A stretch of DNA of 64,000 nucleotides from CBDDLJ01 sp965230635 (GCA_965230635.1 CBDDLJ010000009.1:124001-188000), one strand, 5' to 3'; shown: positions 25,650 to 35,275, counted from the first letter of the stretch. Program-made: numbers and translations. Notes: a model not told the origin generated them from the sequence alone.

Positions 25650-26637
25650 AGGGTTCTCCCTTAATCCGAGAACAAGAATAAGCAAATTTGTTGCAAATTG
25701 AGGAAGGATCGCTATCACTTAGCAATAATATAGTTCCAGCAGCATCACCTTGAATAGCACCACCGCCACAAATTTTGGCTGCCATGCCTTGTTGCTCAAC
25801 AGCAGCAATAAACTGTTGTACTTTTTCAGGAACAACATCAATAGATGTTAATAAACGATGATTTTCTGCAATAGCTGCTAATGCTAGAGCAAAATCATTT
25901 TTCTGTAAAGCGCGATCAAGAGCAACAGTAACAGCAGAAAAATCTGCTTTTAATTCCGCTCTATTTTCAAAATGAGATCGTGCGCAACTAACACACTCGC
26001 CTGTTGTACTCAATGGTGTCCCACTATTTACAATATATAATGGCCATTCTGGTAAAGGTCGTTGTTGCAAGGTATCGTTTTGAATAAATTGACACCCCCC
26101 ATATAAAGAAATCTTTAAATCAAAACCACTGGAATAGCCATGCTGTAAATTTTCCGCCTGCAAGCCGTATTGGTAATACTGCTCATTTTTCAAATCTAAA
26201 TTTAAATAACGCCCAATAGCATATAAAATACTTAATATGGTTGCTGCAGATGATCCCATGCCACATCCAATTGGAATGGTTGAATGCGTTTTCAATTTAA
26301 ATCCGGTGTTAGTTTGTAAATTTAATACTTCAGTAAAATAAGATAAAACAAACTGTGATAGCTCAATGGGCTTTTTTAAGACATCGCGAATACTGTATTT
26401 CCCTTGCAAAAACAAATCATAATCTCTAATCAAACGATTTTTTAAACGACGCAGCGTTTGTAAAGTATAAATACCACGATATTTCAAATTATTTAAATCA
26501 AGTGCAATGTGTTTGCGTTTTCCTGGCGTAATAAATGCTTCGGCATAACGGTTAATTGCCATCGCCAAAGCAGGTTGACCATAAACAACAGAATGCTCTC
26601 CGGATAAAATTAATTTTCCTGGGGCTATCGCTCTCAT
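25630..26637 (-). CDS. GHMP kinase, probable mevalonate kinase
   Basis: 335 residues, predicted to phosphorylate mevalonate. Marks: IAPGKLILSGEHSVVYGQPA at the N-terminus, ATP loop PIGCGMGSSAATILS, HGYSSGFDLKISLYGG (the mevalonate kinase-type segment with its Asp) and a GGGAIQGDAAGTILLL glycine loop near the C-terminus. Starts 11 bases after the mvaA stop and overlaps the next GHMP gene. A swap of roles with the neighbouring GHMP kinase cannot be excluded. Confidence 0.72.
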   Translation of the reverse strand: MRAIAPGKLILSGEHSVVYGQPALAMAINRYAEAFITPGKRKHIALDLNNLKYRGIYTLQTLRRLKNRLIRDYDLFLQGKYSIRDVLKKPIELSQFVLSYFTEVLNLQTNTGFKLKTHSTIPIGCGMGSSAATILSILYAIGRYLNLDLKNEQYYQYGLQAENLQHGYSSGFDLKISLYGGCQFIQNDTLQQRPLPEWPLYIVNSGTPLSTTGECVSCARSHFENRAELKADFSAVTVALDRALQKNDFALALAAIAENHRLLTSIDVVPEKVQQFIAAVEQQGMAAKICGGGAIQGDAAGTILLLSDSDPSSICNKFAYSCSRIKGEPYGLHAA

Positions 26638-26647
26638 CTGGTAGATA

Positions 26648-27706
26648 TTACTCCGCTAATGCTTCTTCACCAACCTGGTTTACTGTTCGCTCAAAAGCAG
26701 TATGACTTCGCATCAATTCGCCAGGGTTAGTCTGTGCAGCAAGTAACGATAATTCACCGCATAATACTGTCGCAGCACAAACAGCAGCCAAACGACGCGC
26801 ATTTATTCCTGGCTCACCAGGCTGTGTACACTTTAATAAAGCCAAATTATCTCGAACAAAACCATGGTGCTTACCATTACCAATTGTACCAACAATGATA
26901 TTAGGTAATGTTGCTGAAAAATAGAGGTCGCCATTTCGTAATTCGGTATGGACAAAGCCTTGTGAACCTTCAATGATATTTGCCGCATCTTGTCCAGTCG
27001 CCAAATAAAATGCGAGTAATACATTGGCGAAATGTGCATTTGCAGAACGCACACTACCGGCTAGCATGGTTCCAATCAAATTCTTCTTTATATTTAATTC
27101 ATTAATTCTTTCAGGTGTCGTCTTTAGTGTTTCTGCCACAATATGGCGAGGAATCGTTGTTTCTGCCACCACATAGCGTCCTCGACCTAAAATACCGTTT
27201 ACACACGACGCTTTTTTATCGGTACAATAATTTGCAGAAATAGATAAATATTTCATTTCTGGGTGCTGTTTCACGATCCAGGCAAGCAAATGATCTGCTG
27301 CTTGAGTTGCCATATTATGCCCTGAAGCATCAGCAGTAAAAAAAGCAAAACGCAGATAAACAATATTGCCGACAATTTGATAATGCCAATCTTGCAATCG
27401 AGCAAATCGGCTTGATTTTTGTACAATCTTGCGCATTTCTTCTTCACGATGACGCAAGCTAATCAATAATTGCTGGCAAATCAATACGGTCTCACCTTCC
27501 AACAAGATTGATCGCGTCATATTTTCAGACACCACGGTGGTCAATATTCCACCACACTGACGTGAAACTTTTGCCCCTCGATTAGTCGATGGCCACAAAG
27601 GCGTTTCATAAGTAGCGAGTGGAACAGTTAATTCATCTTCCACTTCAGGACCTATTAATTTAATGGGCCCAATTTTTTTCATCGGCACACTTGCATAGTC
27701 ACTCAT
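26648..27706 (-). CDS. mvaA: Hydroxymethylglutaryl-CoA reductase
   Basis: Makes mevalonate from HMG-CoA, the committed step. 352 residues from ATG 27706 (MSDYASVPMKK), which has AAGGA about nine bases upstream. The frame extends to 27772 without support. ATYETPLWPSTNRGAKV, the catalytic region NYCTDKKASCVNGILGRG, AGSVRSANAHFANVLLA and C-terminal CGELSLLAAQTNPGELMRSH are recognisable, with the SH pair at the usual site of the catalytic His. First gene of a four-gene mevalonate operon. HMG-CoA synthase is not in the window. Confidence 0.92.
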   Translation of the reverse strand: MSDYASVPMKKIGPIKLIGPEVEDELTVPLATYETPLWPSTNRGAKVSRQCGGILTTVVSENMTRSILLEGETVLICQQLLISLRHREEEMRKIVQKSSRFARLQDWHYQIVGNIVYLRFAFFTADASGHNMATQAADHLLAWIVKQHPEMKYLSISANYCTDKKASCVNGILGRGRYVVAETTIPRHIVAETLKTTPERINELNIKKNLIGTMLAGSVRSANAHFANVLLAFYLATGQDAANIIEGSQGFVHTELRNGDLYFSATLPNIIVGTIGNGKHHGFVRDNLALLKCTQPGEPGINARRLAAVCAATVLCGELSLLAAQTNPGELMRSHTAFERTVNQVGEEALAE

Positions 27707-27815
27707 CGATGAAATCCTTCTATATATAGCTTGTAAAATATTCGCGCATATTGTAGCATCACTTGCTAGCAAGAGGTAGCATTATTTTAATGAGATGGAG
27801 AAAAAATAATCAATT

Positions 27816-28340
27816 ATGGCTGAACAAATTATACTCGTTAATGAGAATGACCAACAAATTGGCATTGAAGAAAAATTATTAGTCCATCAAAAAGGATTAC
27901 TACACCGCGCATTTTCCGTTTTTATTTTTAAACAAGAAGGTCAAGACCCAGTAGAGACACTGATTCAACAGCGTGCTGCGCATAAATACCATAGTGCAGG
28001 TTTATGGACAAATGCCTGTTGCAGCCATCCACGCTCTGGAGAAACAACGCGACAAGCAGCCCACCGACGCTTGCAAGAAGAAATGGGATTTCAAGTTGAA
28101 TTAAATACGGTAGGTCACTTCATTTACAAATCGAGCTTTGAAAACGGATTGACTGAACATGAATTTGATCACGTTCTTGTTGGCAATTATTATGATACAC
28201 CTATCAATTATAATAAAGAAGAAGTTGCCGATACCCGCTGGATTAGCATTCCAGACTTAATGCAAGAATTACGTGAGTTTCCAGAAAAATTTACCGCGTG
28301 GTTTAGCGAGGGCTTAACGTTAGCACTGGCGAATCGGTAA
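27816..28340 (+). CDS. idi: Isopentenyl-diphosphate delta-isomerase, type 1
   Basis: 174-residue Nudix-fold enzyme interconverting IPP and DMAPP. The metal and active-site residues are visible in AGLWTNACCSHPRSGE (catalytic Cys), AAHRRLQEEMGF (Nudix-like box) and LTEHEFDHVLVG (Glu). It is transcribed divergently from mvaA across about 110 bases, so both probably share a control region. It completes the mevalonate route to isoprenoids. Confidence 0.95.
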   Translation: MAEQIILVNENDQQIGIEEKLLVHQKGLLHRAFSVFIFKQEGQDPVETLIQQRAAHKYHSAGLWTNACCSHPRSGETTRQAAHRRLQEEMGFQVELNTVGHFIYKSSFENGLTEHEFDHVLVGNYYDTPINYNKEEVADTRWISIPDLMQELREFPEKFTAWFSEGLTLALANR

Positions 28341-28418
28341 AGTAATGGTAACCATTCATCATCATTAAAATACGCTTACTTGAGTCAAGGGCAGTGTCGT
28401 GAAAGCATTAGCATCTTA

Positions 28419-29579
28419 TTATAACCCCATCATCATACGCGCGAATAAATGTTTTATCGGGCGTAAGTGATCAAAGACAGCTAAGCTGGCATTACGCGCA
28501 ATGGTTAACGGCGAAAATTCAGGGATAAAGCCATAAGCAAGCAAATCGGTGACGATTCGTATGCGTCTTTGGTCTCGTCGGCGTTGTTTTTGGTATGAAT
28601 CTAAATCGTGTTGAGTAAACTGCTCATTATTGCATAACACGTTTTCTAAACCTTCTATATCACGCAAAGCCAGATTAAATCCTTGTCCAGCAATAGGGTG
28701 TAAGGTATGAGCAGCATTACCTAATAAAATAAAATCAGAAATAACTTGTTGTTTTACCCAAATACTACGCAAAGGAAAACTTTGCCGCTTGCCCACTTTC
28801 TCAAATAACCCTGTGTGAAAACCAACGTGTTGTTGCAAACGCGCTAAAAAGTCTTTATCAGGCAGTGCTAATACCTGCTCTAACTCTTCTTGCCGCATCG
28901 TCCAAACCAATGCCATACGCTGTTGCGTTAATGGCAGCAAGGCTACTGGACCTTGCAGCGTAAAGCGTTCATAAGCAATATGATCATGACTGTTAGTTAA
29001 GCTAATATTAGTGATAATTGCACTATAACCATAATCTTTCTTTTTAACAGGAATGTTCAATGCATTTCGCAAAAAAGAGTTGGCTCCATCAGCAGCAATC
29101 ACCAATCTTGTCGTCAGCGTTTTTTCTTTCCCATCATGATTTAATTGCAATGTCCAGCCTTGTGCTTGCTTTTTGATATCAGTCACTGTCGCTGGCACTA
29201 TACGGGTAAGGTTTTCACACGCTTTTACTTTTTCTTGTAATGCTGCTAACAGATAAGGAATTTCAATGACATAACCTAATGCAGGCACTTTTTCCTCATC
29301 TGCATATAACCGTGTTTTTCCAAAACGTTTTTTTTCGGAAACATGAATAGATAAAATCGGAGTAAGATAAGGTATTAACATTGGCCATAAGTCCAACTGC
29401 TGCAAGAACAAACCACTGCCACGCGACAAGGCCAAAGAGCGCGCATCATAATCAAAGGTTGTTTGCACAACCGTCGATACAGATTCGATTAAAGTAACCT
29501 GTCCAGGCCAATCCTTTAGTGCCGCCGCTAAGGTTAAACCAACTAAACCGCCACCAACAATAACAAGATCACTTTTCAT
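28419..29579 (-). CDS. ubiH: UbiH-type FAD monooxygenase (ubiquinone biosynthesis)
   Basis: 386-residue flavoprotein hydroxylase. The dinucleotide-binding N-terminus is VIVGGGLVGLTLAAAL, the mid motif RLVIAADGANSFLRN and the FAD ribityl motif LLGNAAHTLHPIAGQGFNLA. These are the hallmarks of UbiH/UbiF/UbiI. Its position directly downstream of pepP (11-base overlap) is the classical pepP-ubiH arrangement, which favours UbiH (2-octaprenyl-6-methoxyphenol hydroxylase). Confidence 0.9.
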   Translation of the reverse strand: MKSDLVIVGGGLVGLTLAAALKDWPGQVTLIESVSTVVQTTFDYDARSLALSRGSGLFLQQLDLWPMLIPYLTPILSIHVSEKKRFGKTRLYADEEKVPALGYVIEIPYLLAALQEKVKACENLTRIVPATVTDIKKQAQGWTLQLNHDGKEKTLTTRLVIAADGANSFLRNALNIPVKKKDYGYSAIITNISLTNSHDHIAYERFTLQGPVALLPLTQQRMALVWTMRQEELEQVLALPDKDFLARLQQHVGFHTGLFEKVGKRQSFPLRSIWVKQQVISDFILLGNAAHTLHPIAGQGFNLALRDIEGLENVLCNNEQFTQHDLDSYQKQRRRDQRRIRIVTDLLAYGFIPEFSPLTIARNASLAVFDHLRPIKHLFARMMMGL

Positions 29580-30885
29580 CGCTCATTATCGCCTCAATTG
29601 CCTCAATTCGTCTAGGCAAAGCCGCCGTCAATACATCACAACCGCTTTGTGTCACTAACACATTATCTTCGATCCGAATGCCAATATTCCACCATTTTTT
29701 ATCAACACCTTCTTGTCCAGCAGTAATATAAATTCCAGGCTCTACGGTAAAAACCATCCCCACCAACAATTTACGCCATTCACCTGATACTTTATACTCA
29801 CCAACATCATGCACATCCAAACCCAAGTAGTGGCCGAAACCATGCATATAAAATTGACGATAATGTTTCTTTTCAATATTTTCTTCGACGCTGCCAGTTA
29901 AAATACCAACGTCACACAAGCCTTGTGTCACTGCATGAATAGCCGCTTGTTGTAGGCGATTCCAAGAAACTCCTGGCTTTATTAAATCAAAGATAGCTTG
30001 TTGAGCGGCTAAAACAATAGTATAAATAGCTTTTTGCTCTGCTGAAAATTTACCATTTACTGGAAACGTACGTGTTACATCTGATGCATAGTTTTCAACT
30101 TCTGCACCTGCATCAATTAATACTAACTCACCGGCTTTCAACTCGCTATTATTCTCTGTATAATGCAAAATACAAGCATTTACTCCAGCACCAACAATTG
30201 AGGCATATGCAGGTGAACGACTGCCATGATGATAAAATGTTTGCATTAAGATGGCTTCTAATTCATATTCAGCCATGCCTGCCTGACAATAACGCCAACA
30301 GCGCTGATGCGCTTCCATACTGATAGCACATGCTCTTCGTATTATTTCTATTTCAGCCGGGCTTTTTATTAAACGCATTTCATGTAACAACGGTTGGATT
30401 CTTACATACTTTTCAGGGCAAGAATGCCCTAAACGCTTATCTGCTTCAATTTCTTTTACTCTAGCAAAAATTTTTTTATCAAAAATAATGTCGTCGCCCC
30501 AGGCTGCATAAATTTTTTCACAGCCAACTAAATATTCTTCTAAAAAGGGGAAAAAATCACTAATAGGAAAAGCACGATCTGCCGCATAATCAGCACATGC
30601 TTTTTTCTGACCTATACGCGGACCCGTCCAAACTTCTTGCTTTAAATTTTTTGGACGATTAAATAAAATATATTCCCCATTTTTATTACCAGTCATTAAA
30701 ATCATAATTGCATCAGGTTCTGGAAATCCAGTTAAATAAGAAAAATCACTATTTTGACGAAATGAATACGCAGCATCACCATTTCGCAAAATTTCTTTAT
30801 TCGCACGAACGATCACCATGGCATTTTTACCCACTTGCTGCATGATTTGTTGTCTTCTTGCGTGATACTCTTGTTGTGTAATCAT
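29569..30885 (-). CDS. pepP: Xaa-Pro aminopeptidase PepP
   Basis: 438-residue metalloaminopeptidase that removes N-terminal residues preceding proline. The aminopeptidase P N-domain contains FSYLTGFPEPDAIMIL. The C-terminal pita-bread domain carries the metal ligands in IDAGAEVENYASDVTRTF, HGFGHYLGLDVHDVGE, VFTVEPGIYI and IEDNVLVT. Start ATG with AAGGTG upstream. Second of a ygfB-pepP-ubiH minus-strand series. Confidence 0.95.
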   Translation of the reverse strand: MITQQEYHARRQQIMQQVGKNAMVIVRANKEILRNGDAAYSFRQNSDFSYLTGFPEPDAIMILMTGNKNGEYILFNRPKNLKQEVWTGPRIGQKKACADYAADRAFPISDFFPFLEEYLVGCEKIYAAWGDDIIFDKKIFARVKEIEADKRLGHSCPEKYVRIQPLLHEMRLIKSPAEIEIIRRACAISMEAHQRCWRYCQAGMAEYELEAILMQTFYHHGSRSPAYASIVGAGVNACILHYTENNSELKAGELVLIDAGAEVENYASDVTRTFPVNGKFSAEQKAIYTIVLAAQQAIFDLIKPGVSWNRLQQAAIHAVTQGLCDVGILTGSVEENIEKKHYRQFYMHGFGHYLGLDVHDVGEYKVSGEWRKLLVGMVFTVEPGIYITAGQEGVDKKWWNIGIRIEDNVLVTQSGCDVLTAALPRRIEAIEAIMSDEK

Positions 30886-30958
30886 AAAAACACCTTAAAG
30901 TTAATGCTAATTATTCAGCAGTTTCTTCAACACGCCTGTCACCAATCTCAATACAAAA

Positions 30959-30998
30959 GCTGAAAAAGGCTTATTTGACTGTGGGATGCTTTTTCAGC
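30959..30998. terminator. Inverted repeat between ygfB and pepP
   Basis: GCTGAAAAAG (30959-30968) and CTTTTTCAGC (30989-30998) are perfect 10-base complements separated by 20 bases. The site lies in the 158-base gap between ygfB and pepP. It may act as an attenuator or a weak terminator; there is no clean T-run on either side. Confidence 0.45.
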
Positions 30999-31043
30999 CA
31001 AATTAAATTTACTACCTATTCTAGCAGCGTTGAATAATGACAA

Positions 31044-31634
31044 TCAATGCAATATTGTCGATGCACCGGAGGCTCCTTCAGAGCGAGCTTTTTTCCTCGC
31101 TATATCCGTGTAAACAATTAAAATAGCTAATCGTACGTATTCAACAATTTCAATATACGCATTTTCATCTGCTTCACTAATCGAGCAATGTTCATAATCG
31201 ATCTCAGCAATCTCAGAAATACGTTGCATCGCTTGGCTGCAATCTTCCGAATAATCACCTTGTAAATCAACACCACCTAATCGCAACCCTTTGATAAAAC
31301 TGTTACACCACACCCCCAGTTCTTCCGCACGTTTTGCTAACGTTTTTTCGTCATCAGGTAGCAATATTTGAAAACTAAAATCCATTTTGTCTAACTTTTC
31401 TTTTGTCACTTGAAAAAGTTGCATTAACGTATCAACGGCGCTTTGCTCCGGACATTCTACATCAACAAGTGAGCTTCTGGCCCATTTTTCAGCATTAACC
31501 TGAGCAATCTTACCACTGCAAAAAAGACCAACTAGTAGACCATGTGATTCAGATGGAGTCACTGTGGCTGTGGCTGTGGCAGAATTTAGTGCATTTTTAA
31601 CCTCGGTATAATCGGGTAGCGTACTCTCTAGCAT
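31044..31634 (-). CDS. ygfB: YgfB/YecA (UPF0149) family protein
   Basis: 196 residues, acidic, all-helical. TPSESHGLLVGLFCSGK and GVWCNSFIKGLRLGG, and the C-terminal AYIEIVEYVRLAILIVY, match the UPF0149 family. Biochemical role is not established for the family in general. Upstream of pepP-ubiH as in many gammaproteobacteria, and divergent from ygfA. Confidence 0.9.
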   Translation of the reverse strand: MLESTLPDYTEVKNALNSATATATVTPSESHGLLVGLFCSGKIAQVNAEKWARSSLVDVECPEQSAVDTLMQLFQVTKEKLDKMDFSFQILLPDDEKTLAKRAEELGVWCNSFIKGLRLGGVDLQGDYSEDCSQAMQRISEIAEIDYEHCSISEADENAYIEIVEYVRLAILIVYTDIARKKARSEGASGASTILH

Positions 31635-31747
31635 TTTTCACTCTCAAGATAAAAGAAAATTTTAACATAAATCTGACAGGAATTGGTGCAAACTGCTGTT
31701 TTCTGGCACTATTATTCTTCTTATTTTAGTTAGCTTCATGGGGTCAT

Positions 31748-32335
31748 ATGTTTGATATTCACTCTATTCGTTTAAAAAAACGTCAACAATGCTTGTCTCT
31801 GACGAACCAACAACAAAAACGTCATGCAGAGAAAATACAAGCGCAACTGCTCTCGTTAACGCTTTTTCAAGAAAGTCATAAAATTGGCTTTTATATCGAT
31901 GATCAAGGTGAAGTAGAGACAAAGCGCATCATTGAATCCGCTTGGCAAGCCAAAAAGCATTGTTATTTACCCTCCTTGCACCCTCAGCAAAAACAATTAT
32001 TGCTCTTTTTATCTTATACAACATCAACAATATTACACCATAACCGATACGGGATCCCTGAAGTTCCTTTTCATGCTCGTCAAGTTTGCTTTCCATGGGA
32101 ACTCGATATCATCATCCTGCCATTAGTCACCTTTGATCATCATTGCCATCGCATAGGTCGAGGCGCAGGCTTCTATGATCGAACGCTTTGTTTTAAAAAA
32201 TATCATAAGGAAAGCAAACCATCACTAATTGGACTGGCCCACGAACTACAAAAAATTGAAAAAATAGAACCAAATACTTGGGATGTTCAATTAGATTATA
32301 TTCTTACAGAAAAAGATATTTATTCAAGCAAATAA
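31748..32335 (+). CDS. ygfA: 5-formyltetrahydrofolate cyclo-ligase family protein
   Basis: 195 residues; converts 5-formyl-THF to 5,10-methenyl-THF with ATP. The glycine-rich HRIGRGAGFYDRTL loop is diagnostic and the basic N-terminus (RLKKRQQCLSLT) is usual. Length is normal. It is divergent from ygfB. The 6S RNA gene often found beside ygfA in other gammaproteobacteria does not fit in the 113-base gap here. Confidence 0.92.
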   Translation: MFDIHSIRLKKRQQCLSLTNQQQKRHAEKIQAQLLSLTLFQESHKIGFYIDDQGEVETKRIIESAWQAKKHCYLPSLHPQQKQLLLFLSYTTSTILHHNRYGIPEVPFHARQVCFPWELDIIILPLVTFDHHCHRIGRGAGFYDRTLCFKKYHKESKPSLIGLAHELQKIEKIEPNTWDVQLDYILTEKDIYSSK

Positions 32336-32371
32336 AAAACCCAGCAATGAACAATATTGCTGGGTTTTATT
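32335..32371. terminator. Bidirectional hairpin terminator (ygfA / OMP1)
   Basis: AAACCCAGCAAT pairs with ATTGCTGGGTTT around a short loop, flanked by A-runs and T-runs on both sides. It serves the convergent ygfA and the first OMP gene. Almost the same hairpin follows the second OMP gene. Confidence 0.9.
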
Positions 32372-32391
32372 ATTAACAGACTGACTTATAA

Positions 32392-33438
32392 TTAATCAAC
32401 TGATGCTGTTAATTTCAGGTAAGGACCTTGCACTGACCAATCTGTCATCAAGCCTGTACTGCCTAAATAAGCTCGATTCAGTGTTTTATCTATTACATCA
32501 ACGTAATGCATTCCAGACCAACCTGCTTCAACTATCAATGTCGTTTCAGGAGAAAATTCATGGATATAATTTACACCTACACGATATTCAACTTCTGGCA
32601 CGATAATATTAACATCATGATCCCTAGACTCACCCAGGTTAGTAATAGCTAAATCATTACCATTATATTGGTATTGTGCTGCCGTAGCAGACCAATCTAA
32701 ACTACCAATAATGATACTACTTGCAGCACGAGCAACAAGTGAAAAACTATCACTAATTTCGATAGCGATATCTGTTCCAACGCGTGGACCTACACCATCA
32801 AAATCATTTCTAAGCTCAACCCGGCTATGTAATTGTCTGCCTACTTGCGCATTAGTATTTATGTATTTTATGTGATCTTGAGATTCAATTTCAGCATAAC
32901 GAACACCGGCAAATGGGTTAAAGTGGTAACGATTTTGTAATACAAATTCTTTACCCATAATAAGATCAACATCGGTATATTCGTATTCTGTCCTTCCAGC
33001 AACGGAAGTAACGCCAGCATAGAAAGTACCGCTATTAATAAAATTGGCAACGAAATCAAAAACGTCTCTAGCTGGGGCACCATTTTGAGAGGCAGTAAGT
33101 CCATCAAATCGCATAGAACTTGAATCACGGGTATCCAAGTGTGTCCAACCCAATGTAAAATTAGGGTTACTTCCCGCCATGGTGTAAGAAAGATCCACAT
33201 GGTAAGCCCAATCATTACTTGGATCGACCGCTTTAAATTTTTGGTTATTAGCACTTATTTCGCTATCAGCCTGAAAGCCAAACATATTTGCATAAAGAAA
33301 GTCACTGCTTGAGGGCTCAACGTAGAGAAATTCTACACCAACATTGAAAACACCACGCTCTTCATAATCTACACCACCAGCATAAGCAAAGCTACTGCTT
33401 AAGCTTAATAGCGCTAATCCAATACTTAATTTCTTCAT
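32392..33438 (-). CDS. Legionella_OMP-like outer-membrane protein 1
   Basis: 348 residues with a clear signal peptide (MKKLSIGLALLSLSSSFAYA, cleavage before GGVDYEERG). Mature part is beta-rich with alternating hydrophobic strands: EFLYVEPSSSDFLYAN, LGWTHLDTRD, VDLIMGKEFVLQNRYHFNPF and a final KLTASVD ending in the hydrophobic/charged pattern of a barrel. These features fit the Lpg1974-type pore family (Legionella_OMP, PF05150). Paralogue of the proteins at 33637-34698 and 41471-42526. Confidence 0.85.
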   Translation of the reverse strand: MKKLSIGLALLSLSSSFAYAGGVDYEERGVFNVGVEFLYVEPSSSDFLYANMFGFQADSEISANNQKFKAVDPSNDWAYHVDLSYTMAGSNPNFTLGWTHLDTRDSSSMRFDGLTASQNGAPARDVFDFVANFINSGTFYAGVTSVAGRTEYEYTDVDLIMGKEFVLQNRYHFNPFAGVRYAEIESQDHIKYINTNAQVGRQLHSRVELRNDFDGVGPRVGTDIAIEISDSFSLVARAASSIIIGSLDWSATAAQYQYNGNDLAITNLGESRDHDVNIIVPEVEYRVGVNYIHEFSPETTLIVEAGWSGMHYVDVIDKTLNRAYLGSTGLMTDWSVQGPYLKLTASVD

Positions 33439-33583
33439 GTCCTAAAATCCTTAATCCTAAAATCCTTAATTAAAACCACCAACTTCGAGAGTTTAATCAG
33501 TTAGGTAGCAAAATACAATGAATCATTCAAGTAAATAATTCTTTTTTCAACAGACTAACGCATTGTATAAAAGCGCCCAACAA

Positions 33584-33616
33584 AAAACCCAGCAATGTCA
33601 AACATTGCTGGGTTTT
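33584..33616 (-). terminator. Hairpin terminator after OMP2
   Basis: AAAACCCAGCAATG (33584-33597) pairs with CATTGCTGGGTTTT (33603-33616) over a five-base loop. A-rich 5' and T-rich 3' flanks on both strands make it suitable for factor-independent termination of the minus-strand gene upstream. Confidence 0.9.
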
Positions 33617-33636
33617 ATTGTTAACAGGCTTATTGA

Positions 33637-34698
33637 TTAAGCAACAGATACAGCTAATTTCAAATAAGGTCCTTGGAATGCCCAATCTGACATATTACCT
33701 ACTGTTCCAAAATGAGCACGTGCTAATGATTTATCCATTACATCAAAGTAATGCATTCCGTTCCAACCTAACTCAGCATTAAGCATGGTTTCAGGTGAAA
33801 ATTCATGTGCATAGTTAACAGCTACACGGTAATCCACTTGTGGAACAATAATATTTTCATTGTGGTTCTTAGATTCGCCATGGTCAACAGAAGAAACAGC
33901 ATCATTAGTGTAAGTGAAGCTTGATGCCATTGCTTTCCAGTCAAAGTCACCAATCACGAGACTTCCTGCAGCACTTGCTACGAATGAAAAGCCATTACTA
34001 ATTTCCATTGCACCATCGAGACCAGCTCTTGGACCAATTCCGTTAAATTCATTTTTAACAACAACTTGACTATGTAGAGGCAAACTACCGCTAGCTGGAG
34101 TGCTATTAATGTAGTTGACGCGATCTTTTGCTTCGATTTCAGCATAGTGAATACCAGCAAATGGGTGGAAATGGTAACGATTTTGTAGTACAAACTCTTT
34201 ACCCATCACCAAATCAACATTGGTATAGTCATATTCTGTTCTAGCACTAACTGAATCAACACCAGCGAAGAAAGAAACAGAAGCAGGGCCAGCACCTGTG
34301 AAAGGTACAAAAGTATCAATAAAGTTCAATACATTCGCTGATGGAGCACCATTGTTACCAAAGGTATAACCAACAAATGATGTTGAATCAGTATCACTGG
34401 TGTCTAAATTTGTCCAACTTAGGGAAAAATCAGGACTGTCACCAGCCATAGCATAGTTAATATTTATACGGTATCCCCAATCAAAGCTTGGGTCATTACT
34501 TCTCGCTTTGTGCCCTTGGAAGTTAACATTTCCACTATCAAACGTATTAGCATACAAAAAATCACCGTTTGCAGGCTCAGCGTAAAGAAACGCAGCACCA
34601 ACAGTAAAAATTCCTGATTCTTCATAGTCCACACCGCCAGCGTGAGCTAATGATGTACTTAAACCTAATAGTGCTAAACCTAAACTTAATTTTTTCAT
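33637..34698 (-). CDS. Legionella_OMP-like outer-membrane protein 2
   Basis: 353 residues. Signal peptide MKKLSLGLALLGLSTSLAHA, then GGVDYEESGIFTVGAAFLY. It shares with OMP1 and OMP3 the blocks VDLVMGKEFVLQNRYHFHPF, VPQVDYRVAVNYAHEFSPET and WAFQGPYLKL near the C-terminus. A porin-like barrel is predicted. The loop segments (for example 115-140) are the most divergent from the paralogues, as expected for surface exposure. Confidence 0.86.
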   Translation of the reverse strand: MKKLSLGLALLGLSTSLAHAGGVDYEESGIFTVGAAFLYAEPANGDFLYANTFDSGNVNFQGHKARSNDPSFDWGYRININYAMAGDSPDFSLSWTNLDTSDTDSTSFVGYTFGNNGAPSANVLNFIDTFVPFTGAGPASVSFFAGVDSVSARTEYDYTNVDLVMGKEFVLQNRYHFHPFAGIHYAEIEAKDRVNYINSTPASGSLPLHSQVVVKNEFNGIGPRAGLDGAMEISNGFSFVASAAGSLVIGDFDWKAMASSFTYTNDAVSSVDHGESKNHNENIIVPQVDYRVAVNYAHEFSPETMLNAELGWNGMHYFDVMDKSLARAHFGTVGNMSDWAFQGPYLKLAVSVA

Positions 34699-35152
34699 TT
34701 CCTAAATTCCTTAAAATTAAAAAACCACCAACTCGGGGAGTGTAAAGGGTAAAATAATAAAATACAACTGCTATGAGCAAATATTTTTTCAAGTAGCGCA
34801 ACATTCCGAGCAAAGCTAATGAATAGTTACAATTTCTCTTTAATTTCACTGAAAAGTTATAGAGTAACAACCACTATCGCGGACGGTATTTTAAAAATTT
34901 TTAGATGATGTGAGTACGCTGTAATGTTAAAAAAAAGCTCAAAAACACCTATTGCAGCATAAAAAACTATCAAATTGTTTTATAATTATACTTAGTTTGT
35001 GATGAAAAAATGCTGTTTTAAAATAAAAGTATAAAATATACTCATATTAAAATTTAAACCATGCGAAATGAAAGCTCAAAGCAATAATTTTGAACATAAA
35101 AATTAGTAGTTCAATAACGGGTGTAACTTTCGTATGCCCAATTTTAGGGTAA
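34699..35152. other. AT-rich intergenic stretch
   Basis: About 450 bases upstream of OMP2 with no supported gene. It presumably contains the OMP2 promoter. I recognise no transposase motif here. Confidence 0.4.
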
Positions 35153-35175
35153 TTAAACTCCTGTTCGGAGTTTAA
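35153..35175. terminator. 9-bp hairpin upstream of IS982 remnant
   Basis: TTAAACTCC and GGAGTTTAA pair perfectly around TGTTC. There is no T-run, so it may be an IS end structure or a residual terminator. Confidence 0.4.
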
Positions 35176-35275
35176 GTTGTTATGAATCAACACCTTAATG
35201 AATGTTGGTTATTACAATTAGGACAATCTGGCGATATCTTATGCAATTTTTCACGATCTAAGTAAAGAAATTGAC

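Noticed and set aside
31635..31747. 6S RNA gene beside ygfA
   Set aside because: The gap is 113 bases, shorter than a 6S RNA, with no long imperfect hairpin.
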